Shown here: one piece after another, positions 29,089 through 37,412 of the stretch | How the letters are laid out: each line of letters starts with the position of its first letter | How positions within the stretch are numbered: the first letter of the stretch is position 1 | Assembly: GCF_002835935.1 (NCBI RefSeq) | Contig: NZ_PJCF01000086.1 | Span: forward strand, 186,001 to 250,000 | Length of the DNA stretch: 64,000 bases | Source of the DNA: Paraglaciecola sp. MB-3u-78 | GTDB lineage: Bacteria; Pseudomonadota; Gammaproteobacteria; Enterobacterales; Alteromonadaceae | Reading direction: 5' to 3' | Program-made: the position numbers and the translations under genes | Notes under the pieces: model-generated | The model's input: the letters and a program-made list of their open reading frames with translations, nothing else | Databases searched by the model: none | What the model was told of the DNA's origin: nothing

Positions 29089-29820
29089 ATGAAAACATGG
29101 ACAAAAATCGGCGCTGTTTTTAGCGGGTTAATGATAACCCTTAGTTTTAATCTGTCTGCTGCAGACAAAGTATCAAATTACGAACAGGTAAAAGCCAAAC
29201 TTCAAGCGGGTCTTGGCATGCAAATAACCTCGATAGGTGATGCGCCTGTAACGGGTCTGTTGCAAATAATGACAGAAAAAGGATTGTTTTATACTAGCCA
29301 AGATGGCAAATACTTGCTGCAAGCACGTATTTATGACGTTGAAGAGGGTATGCGCAATGTTACCGAAGACGCTCTTGGCAGCGTACGTTTAGGCGGTTTA
29401 GCAGAATTCAATGATTCTGTAATCGAATATAAAGCTGATAATGAAAAGTATGTGGTCAATATCTTTACTGATATCACCTGTGGTTATTGCCGTAAGTTGC
29501 ATAACCAAATGGATGAATACAATGAGTTGGGCATTACTGTGCGTTACTTAGCTTTCCCTCGTGGTGGCCTTAATAGTCGCACTTATACAGATATGGTATC
29601 GGTTTGGTGTGCAGAAGATAAGCAGGAAGCTATGGATAACGCTAAAGCTGGTGGCACAGTGGCTACTAAAAATTGTGAAAGTAAAGTAGCAGAGGAATAC
29701 GCTTTTGGTCAGAAAATTGGCGTAAACGGTACACCTAATATTATTATGCCTGATGGCTCGGTTATTCCGGGTTACCAACCGCCTAAGCAACTTGAACAAG
29801 CGCTAAAAGCCCTGCTTTAA
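29089..29820 (+). CDS. dsbC: Thiol:disulfide isomerase DsbC
   Basis: A 243-residue periplasmic isomerase that corrects wrong disulfides and is kept reduced by DsbD. It has a signal peptide (MKTWTKIGAVFSG to LSAAD), an N-terminal dimerisation domain (QAGLGMQITSIGDAPV) and a thioredoxin domain with active site TDITCGYCRKLH and cis-Pro GVNGTPNIIMPDG. The ATG at 29089 is chosen for its signal peptide; the longest frame begins with TTG at 29032. It lies between xerD and recJ and is followed by a strong terminator. Confidence 0.95.
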   Translation: MKTWTKIGAVFSGLMITLSFNLSAADKVSNYEQVKAKLQAGLGMQITSIGDAPVTGLLQIMTEKGLFYTSQDGKYLLQARIYDVEEGMRNVTEDALGSVRLGGLAEFNDSVIEYKADNEKYVVNIFTDITCGYCRKLHNQMDEYNELGITVRYLAFPRGGLNSRTYTDMVSVWCAEDKQEAMDNAKAGGTVATKNCESKVAEEYAFGQKIGVNGTPNIIMPDGSVIPGYQPPKQLEQALKALL

Positions 29821-29842
29821 GCGTTTAAATTTTGTCATTATC

Positions 29843-29875
29843 AAGCCTGTATTTTTTAATGCAGGCTTTTTTTTT
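29843..29875 (+). terminator. Intrinsic terminator after dsbC
   Basis: AAGCCTG (29843-29849) pairs with CAGGCTT (29862-29868), and nine T residues (29867-29875) follow. This is a textbook rho-independent terminator lying between dsbC and recJ, so recJ probably also has its own promoter. Confidence 0.85.
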
Positions 29876-29901
29876 CACTTCTCCAATGGGTAATTATTTA
29901 A

Positions 29902-31620
29902 GTGCACATCAGCCGTAGACCCAAAAAAGATAGCCAACACCTTCCTGATCCCTTGCATCCACGATTAAAGCAAATCTATGCCGATAGAGGTGTAGAAGAC
30001 GCTGCACAACTTAATCGCAGTGCAAAAGCATTGTTACATTACAACCAATTGCAAGGTGTTGAGAAGGCAGTTAGTTTGTTAGTTCAGGCAATAGCTACCA
30101 ACAAAAAAATCATCATAGTGGGTGACTTTGATGCCGACGGTGCCACAAGCACTGCATTAAGTATGATGTCTTTGAGGATGCTGGGATCGACCAATCATGA
30201 TTATTTAGTGCCGAATCGTTTTGATTTTGGGTATGGCTTAAGCCCAGAAATAGTAGAAGTTGCGGCTCAGCAACAAGCAGAAGTGATCATGACAGTCGAC
30301 AATGGCATTGCTTGTTTTGCAGGTGTTGAAAAAGCCAAATCTTTGGGTATCACTGTCATTGTAACTGACCACCATTTAGCCGCTGATTCATTGCCCATTG
30401 CTGATGCAATTGTGAATCCAAACCAACCTGGTTGCGGATTTTTGTCTAAAAATTTAGCAGGTGTAGGTGTCGCGTTTTATTTAATGTTGGCGCTACGAGC
30501 AGAGCTGAAATCCAACGGTTGGCTTGAGCAACAAGGTTTATCGGTGCCCAACTTAGCCACATTATTAGATTTGGTGGCACTTGGCACTGTAGCCGATGTT
30601 GTTCCATTAGATGACAACAATAGAATACTGGTACATCAAGGTTTACAGCGTATTCGCAGCGACAAATGTCGGCCGGGCATACAGGCGATAATTGAAGTGG
30701 CGGGCAGGGAGAAAGGTCGTTTAGTTGCCTCTGACTTGGGTTTTGTAGTCGGGCCACGTCTGAATGCTGCTGGGCGACTAGACGATATGTCGTTGGGAAT
30801 TGAATGTTTGATGACTGATGACCCTGGGCGTGCAAGGCAGATCGCTGTGCAGTTAGATAGCTTAAACCGTGAGAGGCGCGAAATAGAAGGGTCGATGCAG
30901 CAAGAAGCGGTTAAAGCTTTGGAGGGGTTAAATCTTGAAGAAAGCGCATTACCTTTTGGTTTAGTGTTATACCAAGCCGATTATCATCAAGGTGTGATTG
31001 GTATCCTAGCGGGCCGTATTAAAGATAAATATTATCGGCCAACGATCGCTTTTGCTCATCAGGACGATGACACACTTAAAGGTTCAGCTCGTTCTATTCC
31101 AGGTTTACATATTCGTGATTTACTTGAAGAAATAAACAGTCGATATCCCGATATCATCGGTAAATTTGGTGGCCATGCCATGGCAGCGGGTCTCAGTTTA
31201 CCATTAAAAAACCTATCTGCTTTTGAACAAGTGTTTCATCAGATAGCTGAAGAAAATCTTAAAGATACCCCTTTAGCAGGGGAATTAATTTCTGATGGTG
31301 AGTTACAGACCGAAGACTTTACCTTAGCTTTTGCTCAATGTTTAAAAGATGCGGGGCCTTGGGGGCAGGGGTTTCCAGAGCCACTTTTTGATGGCGAATT
31401 CCAATTAATGGAGCAACGCTTAGTAGGCAGTAAACACTTAAAAATGATGGTTAAGCATGAAAGTGGGGTGTTGATCGATGCTATTGCTTTTAATGTCGAC
31501 TTGGCTTTGTGGCCTAATGCACAATGCAGTCATGTGAATCTTGCTTATAAGTTAGACATCAACGAGTTTCGTGGCAGAACTAGTTTGCAGTTAATGGTCG
31601 AAGGCGTGAGCGCTTTATAG
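29902..31620 (+). CDS. recJ: Single-stranded-DNA exonuclease RecJ
   Basis: A 572-residue 5'-3' exonuclease of the DHH family, used in RecF-pathway recombination and mismatch repair. Marks: motif I VGDFDADGATSTALS, TVDNGIACF, DHH motif VTDHHLAADSLP, VALGTVADVVPL, GPRLNAAGRLDDMS and the DHHA1 motif GKFGGHAMAAGLSL. The GTG start gives HISRRPK. It is the end gene of the xerD-dsbC-recJ set. Length is normal. Confidence 0.96.
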   Translation: MHISRRPKKDSQHLPDPLHPRLKQIYADRGVEDAAQLNRSAKALLHYNQLQGVEKAVSLLVQAIATNKKIIIVGDFDADGATSTALSMMSLRMLGSTNHDYLVPNRFDFGYGLSPEIVEVAAQQQAEVIMTVDNGIACFAGVEKAKSLGITVIVTDHHLAADSLPIADAIVNPNQPGCGFLSKNLAGVGVAFYLMLALRAELKSNGWLEQQGLSVPNLATLLDLVALGTVADVVPLDDNNRILVHQGLQRIRSDKCRPGIQAIIEVAGREKGRLVASDLGFVVGPRLNAAGRLDDMSLGIECLMTDDPGRARQIAVQLDSLNRERREIEGSMQQEAVKALEGLNLEESALPFGLVLYQADYHQGVIGILAGRIKDKYYRPTIAFAHQDDDTLKGSARSIPGLHIRDLLEEINSRYPDIIGKFGGHAMAAGLSLPLKNLSAFEQVFHQIAEENLKDTPLAGELISDGELQTEDFTLAFAQCLKDAGPWGQGFPEPLFDGEFQLMEQRLVGSKHLKMMVKHESGVLIDAIAFNVDLALWPNAQCSHVNLAYKLDINEFRGRTSLQLMVEGVSAL

Positions 31621-31782
31621 CGCCAATTCAAAAGCTGATAGATATTCAGTGATGGACACGTCTTGAATTGACCCATCACCCGTTGCTCTGAAATAAGCAT
31701 TTTGCGGTGAGTTGGGTATAATTATTTATGTAGTTTGCGATAAGTGCTAGAATTGTTTTTTTAATTCAATTTATTAGTGGTC

Positions 31783-32064
31783 ATGGTAAAAAAAACCGAT
31801 GTAGAAAAATTGCTGGATAAGCACGATAACCTTACTCATTCTGAAGAGTTGGTCGTCATTTCACATGTCCAGAGAAAAGACGATGACTGGTTTATGAATA
31901 CCTTGTTGGTTGAGGGTACAGAAGTGCCTTTTAAATTCCGACGCAGAAAGGTATATAAAAATCTGACTGGAGCGAGAGTCAATTTAACTTATTACCCCAT
32001 TAAAGAAGAAATTGCGGGTATGGAGTTTGAAGCGATGAAAGTTGTGCGAATAAAAGTGAGTTAG
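31783..32064 (+). CDS. Uncharacterised small protein upstream of recO
   Basis: A 93-residue acidic/basic soluble protein. It has a helical N-terminus (DVEKLLDKHDNLTHSEEL) and a beta-rich remainder (VEGTEVPFKFRRRKVYKNL, RVNLTYYPIKEE). I do not recognise a named domain. It stands 24 nt upstream of recO on the same strand, so it is probably part of that operon. ATG at 31783 is taken; GTG at 31777 would add two residues. Confidence 0.65.
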   Translation: MVKKTDVEKLLDKHDNLTHSEELVVISHVQRKDDDWFMNTLLVEGTEVPFKFRRRKVYKNLTGARVNLTYYPIKEEIAGMEFEAMKVVRIKVS

Positions 32065-32088
32065 TCTTAAACTTGTTATATAAGAGTT

Positions 32089-32841
32089 TTGACGTTGCTA
32101 CCTGAGCAACTTACTGGCTTTGTGTTACATCGACGCTCATATCGAGAAACCAGCTATTTAACCGATTTATTTACTCTTGAACTAGGTAAAGTCAGTGCCG
32201 TTGCCAGAGGTGTCCGGGGGAATAAAGGCGACAAAAAAAGTTTATTGCAGTCATTTCAACCGTTGTTGCTATCGGTTTCGGGTAAACATGAATTGCGTAA
32301 CCTTCATCAATTAGAATCAGCCGGATCCATGTTGCAACTAGTTGGTCATCAATTATTTTCAGCCATGTATTTGAATGAGTTACTCAATCGATTATTACCT
32401 AAAGAAGTCCCTCATCCTGAGTTATTTCTAGCCTATCAGCAAAGCCTAACATGGTTAGCGAATGGCGGAGATATCGAACCCTGTTTACGTCAATTTGAAT
32501 TATCTCTGTTAGATGACATGGGGTATGGTATTGATTTAACAATCGAATATGAAAATGGAAAAACTGTCGAGCCTAATGTCGATTATTGTTTGGTCCTAGA
32601 AAATGGTATCAAACGTATTGATGTTAGTGCAAATGGTGCGCTAGGATCGAATCGATTCAGCGGAGAAGCATTGTTACAAGTGAGTCATCATATTTGGACG
32701 CCAAACAGTCTACAATGTGCAAAACGAATTACCAGAATGGCACTCTCACCGCTACTAGGTCGTAAACCGCTAAAGAGCCGAGAGCTGTTTCAACAAACTT
32801 GGAAGGCTGTAAAACCAGCTAATATTGGGAATGGGAAATGA
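32089..32841 (+). CDS. recO: DNA repair protein RecO
   Basis: A 250-residue mediator that loads RecA onto SSB-coated DNA together with RecR. The N-terminal OB fold reads [20 protein letters not shown] and [14 protein letters not shown]; the helical part has [22 protein letters not shown] and [15 protein letters not shown]. The zinc-binding cysteines seen in some RecO proteins are absent, as in many gammaproteobacteria. Start is TTG. The last 4 nt overlap the pdxJ start. Confidence 0.94.
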   Translation: MTLLPEQLTGFVLHRRSYRETSYLTDLFTLELGKVSAVARGVRGNKGDKKSLLQSFQPLLLSVSGKHELRNLHQLESAGSMLQLVGHQLFSAMYLNELLNRLLPKEVPHPELFLAYQQSLTWLANGGDIEPCLRQFELSLLDDMGYGIDLTIEYENGKTVEPNVDYCLVLENGIKRIDVSANGALGSNRFSGEALLQVSHHIWTPNSLQCAKRITRMALSPLLGRKPLKSRELFQQTWKAVKPANIGNGK

Positions 32842-33569
32842 AGGAAATTTTACTCGGTGTAAATATTGATCATATTGCAACCTTGCGCAATGCCAGAGGC
32901 ACCGCCTATCCAGATCCTGTGCATGCAGCAGAAGTGGCCGAAAGAGCTGGCGCTGATGGGATTACGGTGCATTTGCGTGAAGACAGACGACATATTAATG
33001 ATCGCGATGTACGTATTCTTAAACAAACCATTCAAACCCGCATGAACCTTGAGATGGCAGTTACCGAAGAAATGTTACTGATTGCAGAGCAAATAGGCCC
33101 CGAATTTTGTTGTTTGGTTCCTGAGAAGCGAGAAGAGTTAACCACAGAAGGCGGCTTAGATGTGGCGGGCAATCAATTAAAAATGAATGCTGCTTGTGCT
33201 CGTTTAGCTGCCGCGGGCATTTTGGTGTCGTTATTTATTGATGCCGATAAAAAGCAAATTGATGCAGCTGTAGAAGCAAAGGCGCCTTATATAGAAATCC
33301 ACACGGGTCAGTATGCAGCAACTAACAATGATGCAGAACAACAAAAAGAGTTAGGTGTTTTGATCGCAGGTATTCAGTACGCACATTCAAAAGGCCTGAA
33401 GGTTAATGCTGGTCATGGTTTGCATTATCACAATGTAAAACCTATTGCGGCTATCCCTGAGTTGTATGAACTCAATATTGGCCATGCGATTATTGCCCGC
33501 GCTGCATTTGATGGTTTGCATCAGGCCGTGACAGATATGCGCCGATTGATGCAAGAAGCAAGAGCATAA
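32838..33569 (+). CDS. pdxJ: Pyridoxine 5'-phosphate synthase
   Basis: A 243-residue TIM-barrel enzyme that makes pyridoxine phosphate from deoxyxylulose phosphate and aminoacetone phosphate, in the vitamin B6 pathway. Marks: [65 protein letters not shown]-like [18 protein letters not shown] and [11 protein letters not shown]. It sits between recO and acpS, the usual gammaproteobacterial order, with a 4-nt overlap to recO. Confidence 0.97.
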   Translation: MKEILLGVNIDHIATLRNARGTAYPDPVHAAEVAERAGADGITVHLREDRRHINDRDVRILKQTIQTRMNLEMAVTEEMLLIAEQIGPEFCCLVPEKREELTTEGGLDVAGNQLKMNAACARLAAAGILVSLFIDADKKQIDAAVEAKAPYIEIHTGQYAATNNDAEQQKELGVLIAGIQYAHSKGLKVNAGHGLHYHNVKPIAAIPELYELNIGHAIIARAAFDGLHQAVTDMRRLMQEARA

Positions 33570-33574
33570 GCGCC

Positions 33575-33955
33575 GTGGCGATTATGGGGCTGGGTACTGA
33601 TGTAGTAGAAATAGCCAGAATTGCTAGTCAATTAGATAAGTCACAGCGTCTAGCAGAACGTGTATTAACGCCAACAGAAATGCAAAGCTTTAAGGCTCAC
33701 AAATTCCCTGAACGGTTTTTAGCTAAGCGTTTTGCTGCCAAAGAAGCCGCAGTCAAGGCGCTAGGCACTGGCATTGGTAGTGGCGTCAGTTTTCAAAATG
33801 TGGAAGTGGTGAATTTGTCTTCGGGCCAACCCACACTTGTGTTTTCAGGTAAATTTGCTGAACTATGTGAGAAACATAATATCAGTCGTAGTTTTATCTC
33901 AATTTCCGATGAACAACATTATGCAATGGCCACCGTTGTTTTAGAGTCTAGCTAA
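33575..33955 (+). CDS. acpS: Holo-ACP synthase
   Basis: A 126-residue phosphopantetheinyl transferase that loads 4'-phosphopantetheine from CoA onto acyl carrier protein. Marks: LGTDVVEIARI with the metal-binding Asp, RFLAKRFAAKEAAVKALGTGI with the catalytic Glu-Lys, and HYAMATVVLE at the C-terminus. The start is GTG, 5 nt behind pdxJ, so it is the third gene of recO-pdxJ-acpS. Confidence 0.96.
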   Translation: MAIMGLGTDVVEIARIASQLDKSQRLAERVLTPTEMQSFKAHKFPERFLAKRFAAKEAAVKALGTGIGSGVSFQNVEVVNLSSGQPTLVFSGKFAELCEKHNISRSFISISDEQHYAMATVVLESS

Positions 33956-34116
33956 TTTTAACGGTCATAAAATTAATGGTCGTTAGCGCACTATTTTGGT
34001 GCCACTAAGGGCAAGTGTGATGCAACTATAATCAGTAACCCCGTTTTAGACCTCTTTATAGTGCAGATTTAGGCAATAAATATTGGCTCGTAATATGAAA
34101 GTCATATGAAAGTAAT

Positions 34117-34257
34117 ATGGAAAAACATAAAAAAATACGAGCTTATTATTTGAATCCAAGTGAAATTAAACGAGCTTTGTATGAAAAATGTGAACTTAGT
34201 TTATGTTATGCCACTCAATTATTGCTTAATTTACCTTGTCAGGTTTTGTTGAAGTAG
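34117..34257 (+). CDS. Candidate small ORF just upstream of relA
   Basis: A 46-codon frame from ATG at 34117 to TAG at 34257, ending 11 nt before the relA start. The product would be basic with a leucine-rich end (EIKRALYEKCELSLCYATQLLL). No ribosome site is clear, and ATATGAAAG/ATATGG is repeated before it. It could be a leader peptide that couples translation to relA or chance. I recognise no family. Confidence 0.25.
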   Translation: MEKHKKIRAYYLNPSEIKRALYEKCELSLCYATQLLLNLPCQVLLK

Positions 34258-34268
34258 GACAGATTTAT

Positions 34269-36425
34269 ATGGTTTCGATTCGCACAGTACACGAAGATCA
34301 ACGCCCGCCCTTTGACCAATGGTTGGCAGGTTTAAACCTGCCTGAGGCAACCAAACAAAAACTCAGAGATGTATCCGATACGCCAGAGATATTGCTGATT
34401 GGGCAAGAGATGGTGGAAATCCTTCACGAATTACACATGGATGACGAAACCCTTCAAGCTGCGTTGATCTACCCCTATTGCCAAGTACATGAGTTGGATG
34501 AAGAGCAAATCACCGAACAGTTTGGTCAAGGAATTCAAAAGCTAATTGTGGGCGTCAGGCGTATGGATGCGATCAAATCTTTGCATACCCGTGCAAACAG
34601 TAAAAAGAAAAATGATGAAGTCCAGATTGATAACGTGCGTCGTATGTTGTTGGCTATGGTAGAAGATGTTCGGGCTGTGGTGCTTAAGCTTGCCGAACGT
34701 ATTTGTACCTTACAAAAAGTCAAACATGAAGATGAAGAAACGCGGGTTTTGGTGGCTCGCGAGTGCGCAAATATTTATGCGCCGCTGGCTAATCGATTAG
34801 GTATAGGTCAACTAAAATGGGAACTGGAAGATCACTCCTTTCGCTATTTACATCCCAACACGTACAAACAAATTGCCTCGTTATTAGACGAACGCCGCGC
34901 TGACCGACAGCAATATATTGAGGATTTTGTGGGTGAATTACAAGAGGTACTCGATTCACAAAATATTAAAGTTAAGGTTTACGGTAGGCCTAAACACATT
35001 TATAGCATCTGGAAAAAGATGCAGAAAAAACATCTTGATTTTGAACAACTTTATGACATTCGAGCGGTGCGTATTATTGCTGATCGCCTGCAAGATTGTT
35101 ATGCCGCATTAGGCGTAGTGCATGCCACGTGGAAACATATTCCTGATGAATTCGATGATTATATCGCTACGCCGAAGCCCAATGGTTATCAATCCATTCA
35201 TACTGTGACTTTGGGTAAACAAGGTAAAACCATCGAAATTCAAATTCGTACCGCACAAATGCATGAAGATGCCGAGCTAGGTGTGGCCGCACATTGGCGC
35301 TATAAAGAAGGGACTACTTCAAGCCGATCTGGTTATGAAGAACGGATTAACTGGCTGCGTAAAATATTACTTTGGCAGGAAGAAGTCGCAGACAGTGGCG
35401 ATTTAGTCGAAGAGTTACGTAGTCAGGTATTTGATGATCGTGTTTATGTGTTTACGCCTAGAGGTGATGTGGTTGATTTACCTCATGGTTCAACGCCGTT
35501 GGATTTTGCATATTACATTCACAGTAATGTCGGTCATAGATGTATAGGCGCAAAAATTGCTGGCAGGATTGTGCCTTTTACTTATGAATTACAAACTGGC
35601 GATCAAGTTGAAATTCTCACAGGTAAACGTTCAAACCCCAGTCGAGATTGGATGCACCCTGGCTTAGGTTATGTCTATTCGTCCCGTGCCCGTGCCAAAA
35701 TTCAAACCTACTTTAAGAAACAAGATAAAGATAAAAACCAGCAAGCTGGTAAAGAATTACTCGATAGAGAATTGAGCAAAATCAATTTTGAGTCGAAGAT
35801 GGCTAACGAAGCAACCACTCGTTTCAACATGCAAAACCTCGATGACTTGTATGCAGCCATTGGTGCTGGCGACATACGTATTATGCAGGTAGTGCACTTT
35901 TTACAACAAAAGTATGCACCTGAACCTGAATTAAAAATTAGGTCAAAAAAACCACAACCCGCTAAATTCAAAAAAGACAGTATAGTGGTGGAAGGAGTGG
36001 GAAATTTATTGAATCAAATTGCTGGATGTTGCCAACCGTTACCCGGTGAATCTATCTTAGGTTATATCACCCAAGGGCGTGGGGTGAGTGTGCATAGAGG
36101 AGACTGCGAACAACTCAATAACCTATTAGATCAACACCCAGAACGACAAATTGACGTTAATTGGGCCAGCAATTTACAAGCGGCGTTTCAAACCAAAGTA
36201 CATGTTTTGAGCGATGACAGAGCGGGTATTTTAAGAGATGTCACTACGGTTATCGCCAACGAAAGAGTCAGTTTGCTAGGCGTAAACAGCATCAGTGATA
36301 CTAAGCTCAACAGAGCTAAAATAGAATTAAGCCTAGAAGTAAAAGACCTATCCTGTTTGTCAAAAGCTATAAGCCGGTTGCAACTTATTAAAGGTGTTAC
36401 TGAGGTATTTAAGGTCGATAAGTAA
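34269..36425 (+). CDS. relA: GTP pyrophosphokinase RelA (stringent response)
   Basis: A 718-residue ribosome-associated enzyme that makes (p)ppGpp when uncharged tRNA binds. It has a degenerate HD region (~60-190, no intact HD pair visible), a synthetase domain with YDIRAVRIIAD, PDEFDDYIATPKPNGYQSIHT and EIQIRTAQMHEDAELG, a TGS domain (VFTPRGDVVDLPHGSTPLDFAY), a zinc-finger-like segment (GCCQPLPGESILGYITQGRG) and a C-terminal ACT domain (VLSDDRAGILRDVTTVIANE). The ATG at 34269 (MVSIRTVH) matches known starts and has AGGA upstream; 34236 would add eleven residues. Confidence 0.96.
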   Translation: MVSIRTVHEDQRPPFDQWLAGLNLPEATKQKLRDVSDTPEILLIGQEMVEILHELHMDDETLQAALIYPYCQVHELDEEQITEQFGQGIQKLIVGVRRMDAIKSLHTRANSKKKNDEVQIDNVRRMLLAMVEDVRAVVLKLAERICTLQKVKHEDEETRVLVARECANIYAPLANRLGIGQLKWELEDHSFRYLHPNTYKQIASLLDERRADRQQYIEDFVGELQEVLDSQNIKVKVYGRPKHIYSIWKKMQKKHLDFEQLYDIRAVRIIADRLQDCYAALGVVHATWKHIPDEFDDYIATPKPNGYQSIHTVTLGKQGKTIEIQIRTAQMHEDAELGVAAHWRYKEGTTSSRSGYEERINWLRKILLWQEEVADSGDLVEELRSQVFDDRVYVFTPRGDVVDLPHGSTPLDFAYYIHSNVGHRCIGAKIAGRIVPFTYELQTGDQVEILTGKRSNPSRDWMHPGLGYVYSSRARAKIQTYFKKQDKDKNQQAGKELLDRELSKINFESKMANEATTRFNMQNLDDLYAAIGAGDIRIMQVVHFLQQKYAPEPELKIRSKKPQPAKFKKDSIVVEGVGNLLNQIAGCCQPLPGESILGYITQGRGVSVHRGDCEQLNNLLDQHPERQIDVNWASNLQAAFQTKVHVLSDDRAGILRDVTTVIANERVSLLGVNSISDTKLNRAKIELSLEVKDLSCLSKAISRLQLIKGVTEVFKVDK

Positions 36426-36426
36426 T

Positions 36427-37269
36427 ATGCAAAAAACTGATGCCAAGACCGGCCAATTGTTAGGTTTATTAGAGATTATGCAGCAATTACGCGCGCCTAA
36501 AACAGGATGTCCGTGGGATCAAAAACAAAGTTTTGAAAGCATAGTGCCTCACACAATTGAAGAAACTTACGAAGTGGCCGACGCTATTTTTAGTGGGAAT
36601 ATGCAAGATATCAAAGACGAATTGGGTGATTTGTTGTTTCAAATTGTGTTTTACGCGCAGCTTGGAACAGAGCAGGGCGAATTTGATTTTGAGGATATTG
36701 CTAAGGCCATCAGTGATAAGTTGATACGACGTCATCCCCATGTGTTTGCTGTGCCTCATGAGTGTGATGCAACGAAGCTTAAAGAAAATGAGCACAACAC
36801 CCAAGATGAGCTCAACAATCAGTGGGAACAGATAAAAGCACAAGAACGCGCTAGCAAAAACGAAGAGATAGATACCAGTACCTTGGCCAATATTCCTCAG
36901 GGCATGACACCTTTACTGCGAGCACAAAAAATACAGAAAAAATGCTCTAAAGTTGGATTTGACTGGACTGAATTGCCGCCGGTAGTCGATAAAATTTATG
37001 AAGAAATAGAAGAAGTTTTAGCTGAAGTGAATACATCAGAACCTGATCAACAGGCCGTGGAGGAAGAGATTAGGGACTTATTGTTCGCAGTTGTAAACTT
37101 AGCCAGACATACCTCAGTCAACGCTGAAACAGCATTAATAAAAGCCAATCGTAAATTCGAAAAGCGTTTTAGGCAAGTTGAACAAGTGATTGAAAAACAA
37201 GGGCTTAGCATAGAATCTGCTAGTCTTCAGCAAATGGAAGCCGCTTGGCAGCACATCAAAAGCCGATAA
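36427..37269 (+). CDS. mazG: Nucleoside triphosphate pyrophosphohydrolase MazG
   Basis: A 280-residue all-alpha hydrolase that cleaves NTPs and dNTPs to monophosphates and moderates stress signalling. Two MazG units are visible: LRAPKTGCPWDQKQSFESI with HTIEETYEVADAI and DELGDLLFQIVFYAQ in the first, and KVGFDWTELPPVVDKIYEEIEEV with EIRDLLFAVVNLARH in the second. The ATG at 36427 lies 1 nt after the relA stop. The relA-mazG order is typical. Confidence 0.95.
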   Translation: MQKTDAKTGQLLGLLEIMQQLRAPKTGCPWDQKQSFESIVPHTIEETYEVADAIFSGNMQDIKDELGDLLFQIVFYAQLGTEQGEFDFEDIAKAISDKLIRRHPHVFAVPHECDATKLKENEHNTQDELNNQWEQIKAQERASKNEEIDTSTLANIPQGMTPLLRAQKIQKKCSKVGFDWTELPPVVDKIYEEIEEVLAEVNTSEPDQQAVEEEIRDLLFAVVNLARHTSVNAETALIKANRKFEKRFRQVEQVIEKQGLSIESASLQQMEAAWQHIKSR

Positions 37270-37360
37270 ATATACCCACCTTATATTCATTAATTTTATC
37301 TTTGCATAAACTTTTGGGCATAGACTTTCCGGTTCGCTAAACTTTTTACCTGAGATATAA

Positions 37361-37395
37361 AAAAGGCAGGATATAATGTAAATATCCTGCCTTTT
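37361..37395. terminator. Bidirectional terminator between mazG and the protease gene
   Basis: A perfect 14-bp stem, AAAAGGCAGGATAT (37361-37374) with ATATCCTGCCTTTT (37382-37395), has a 7-nt loop. With A and T tracts on either side it can end transcription from both strands, as needed for these convergent genes. Confidence 0.88.
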
Positions 37396-37412
37396 AAAGT
37401 CATTTTTGATGA

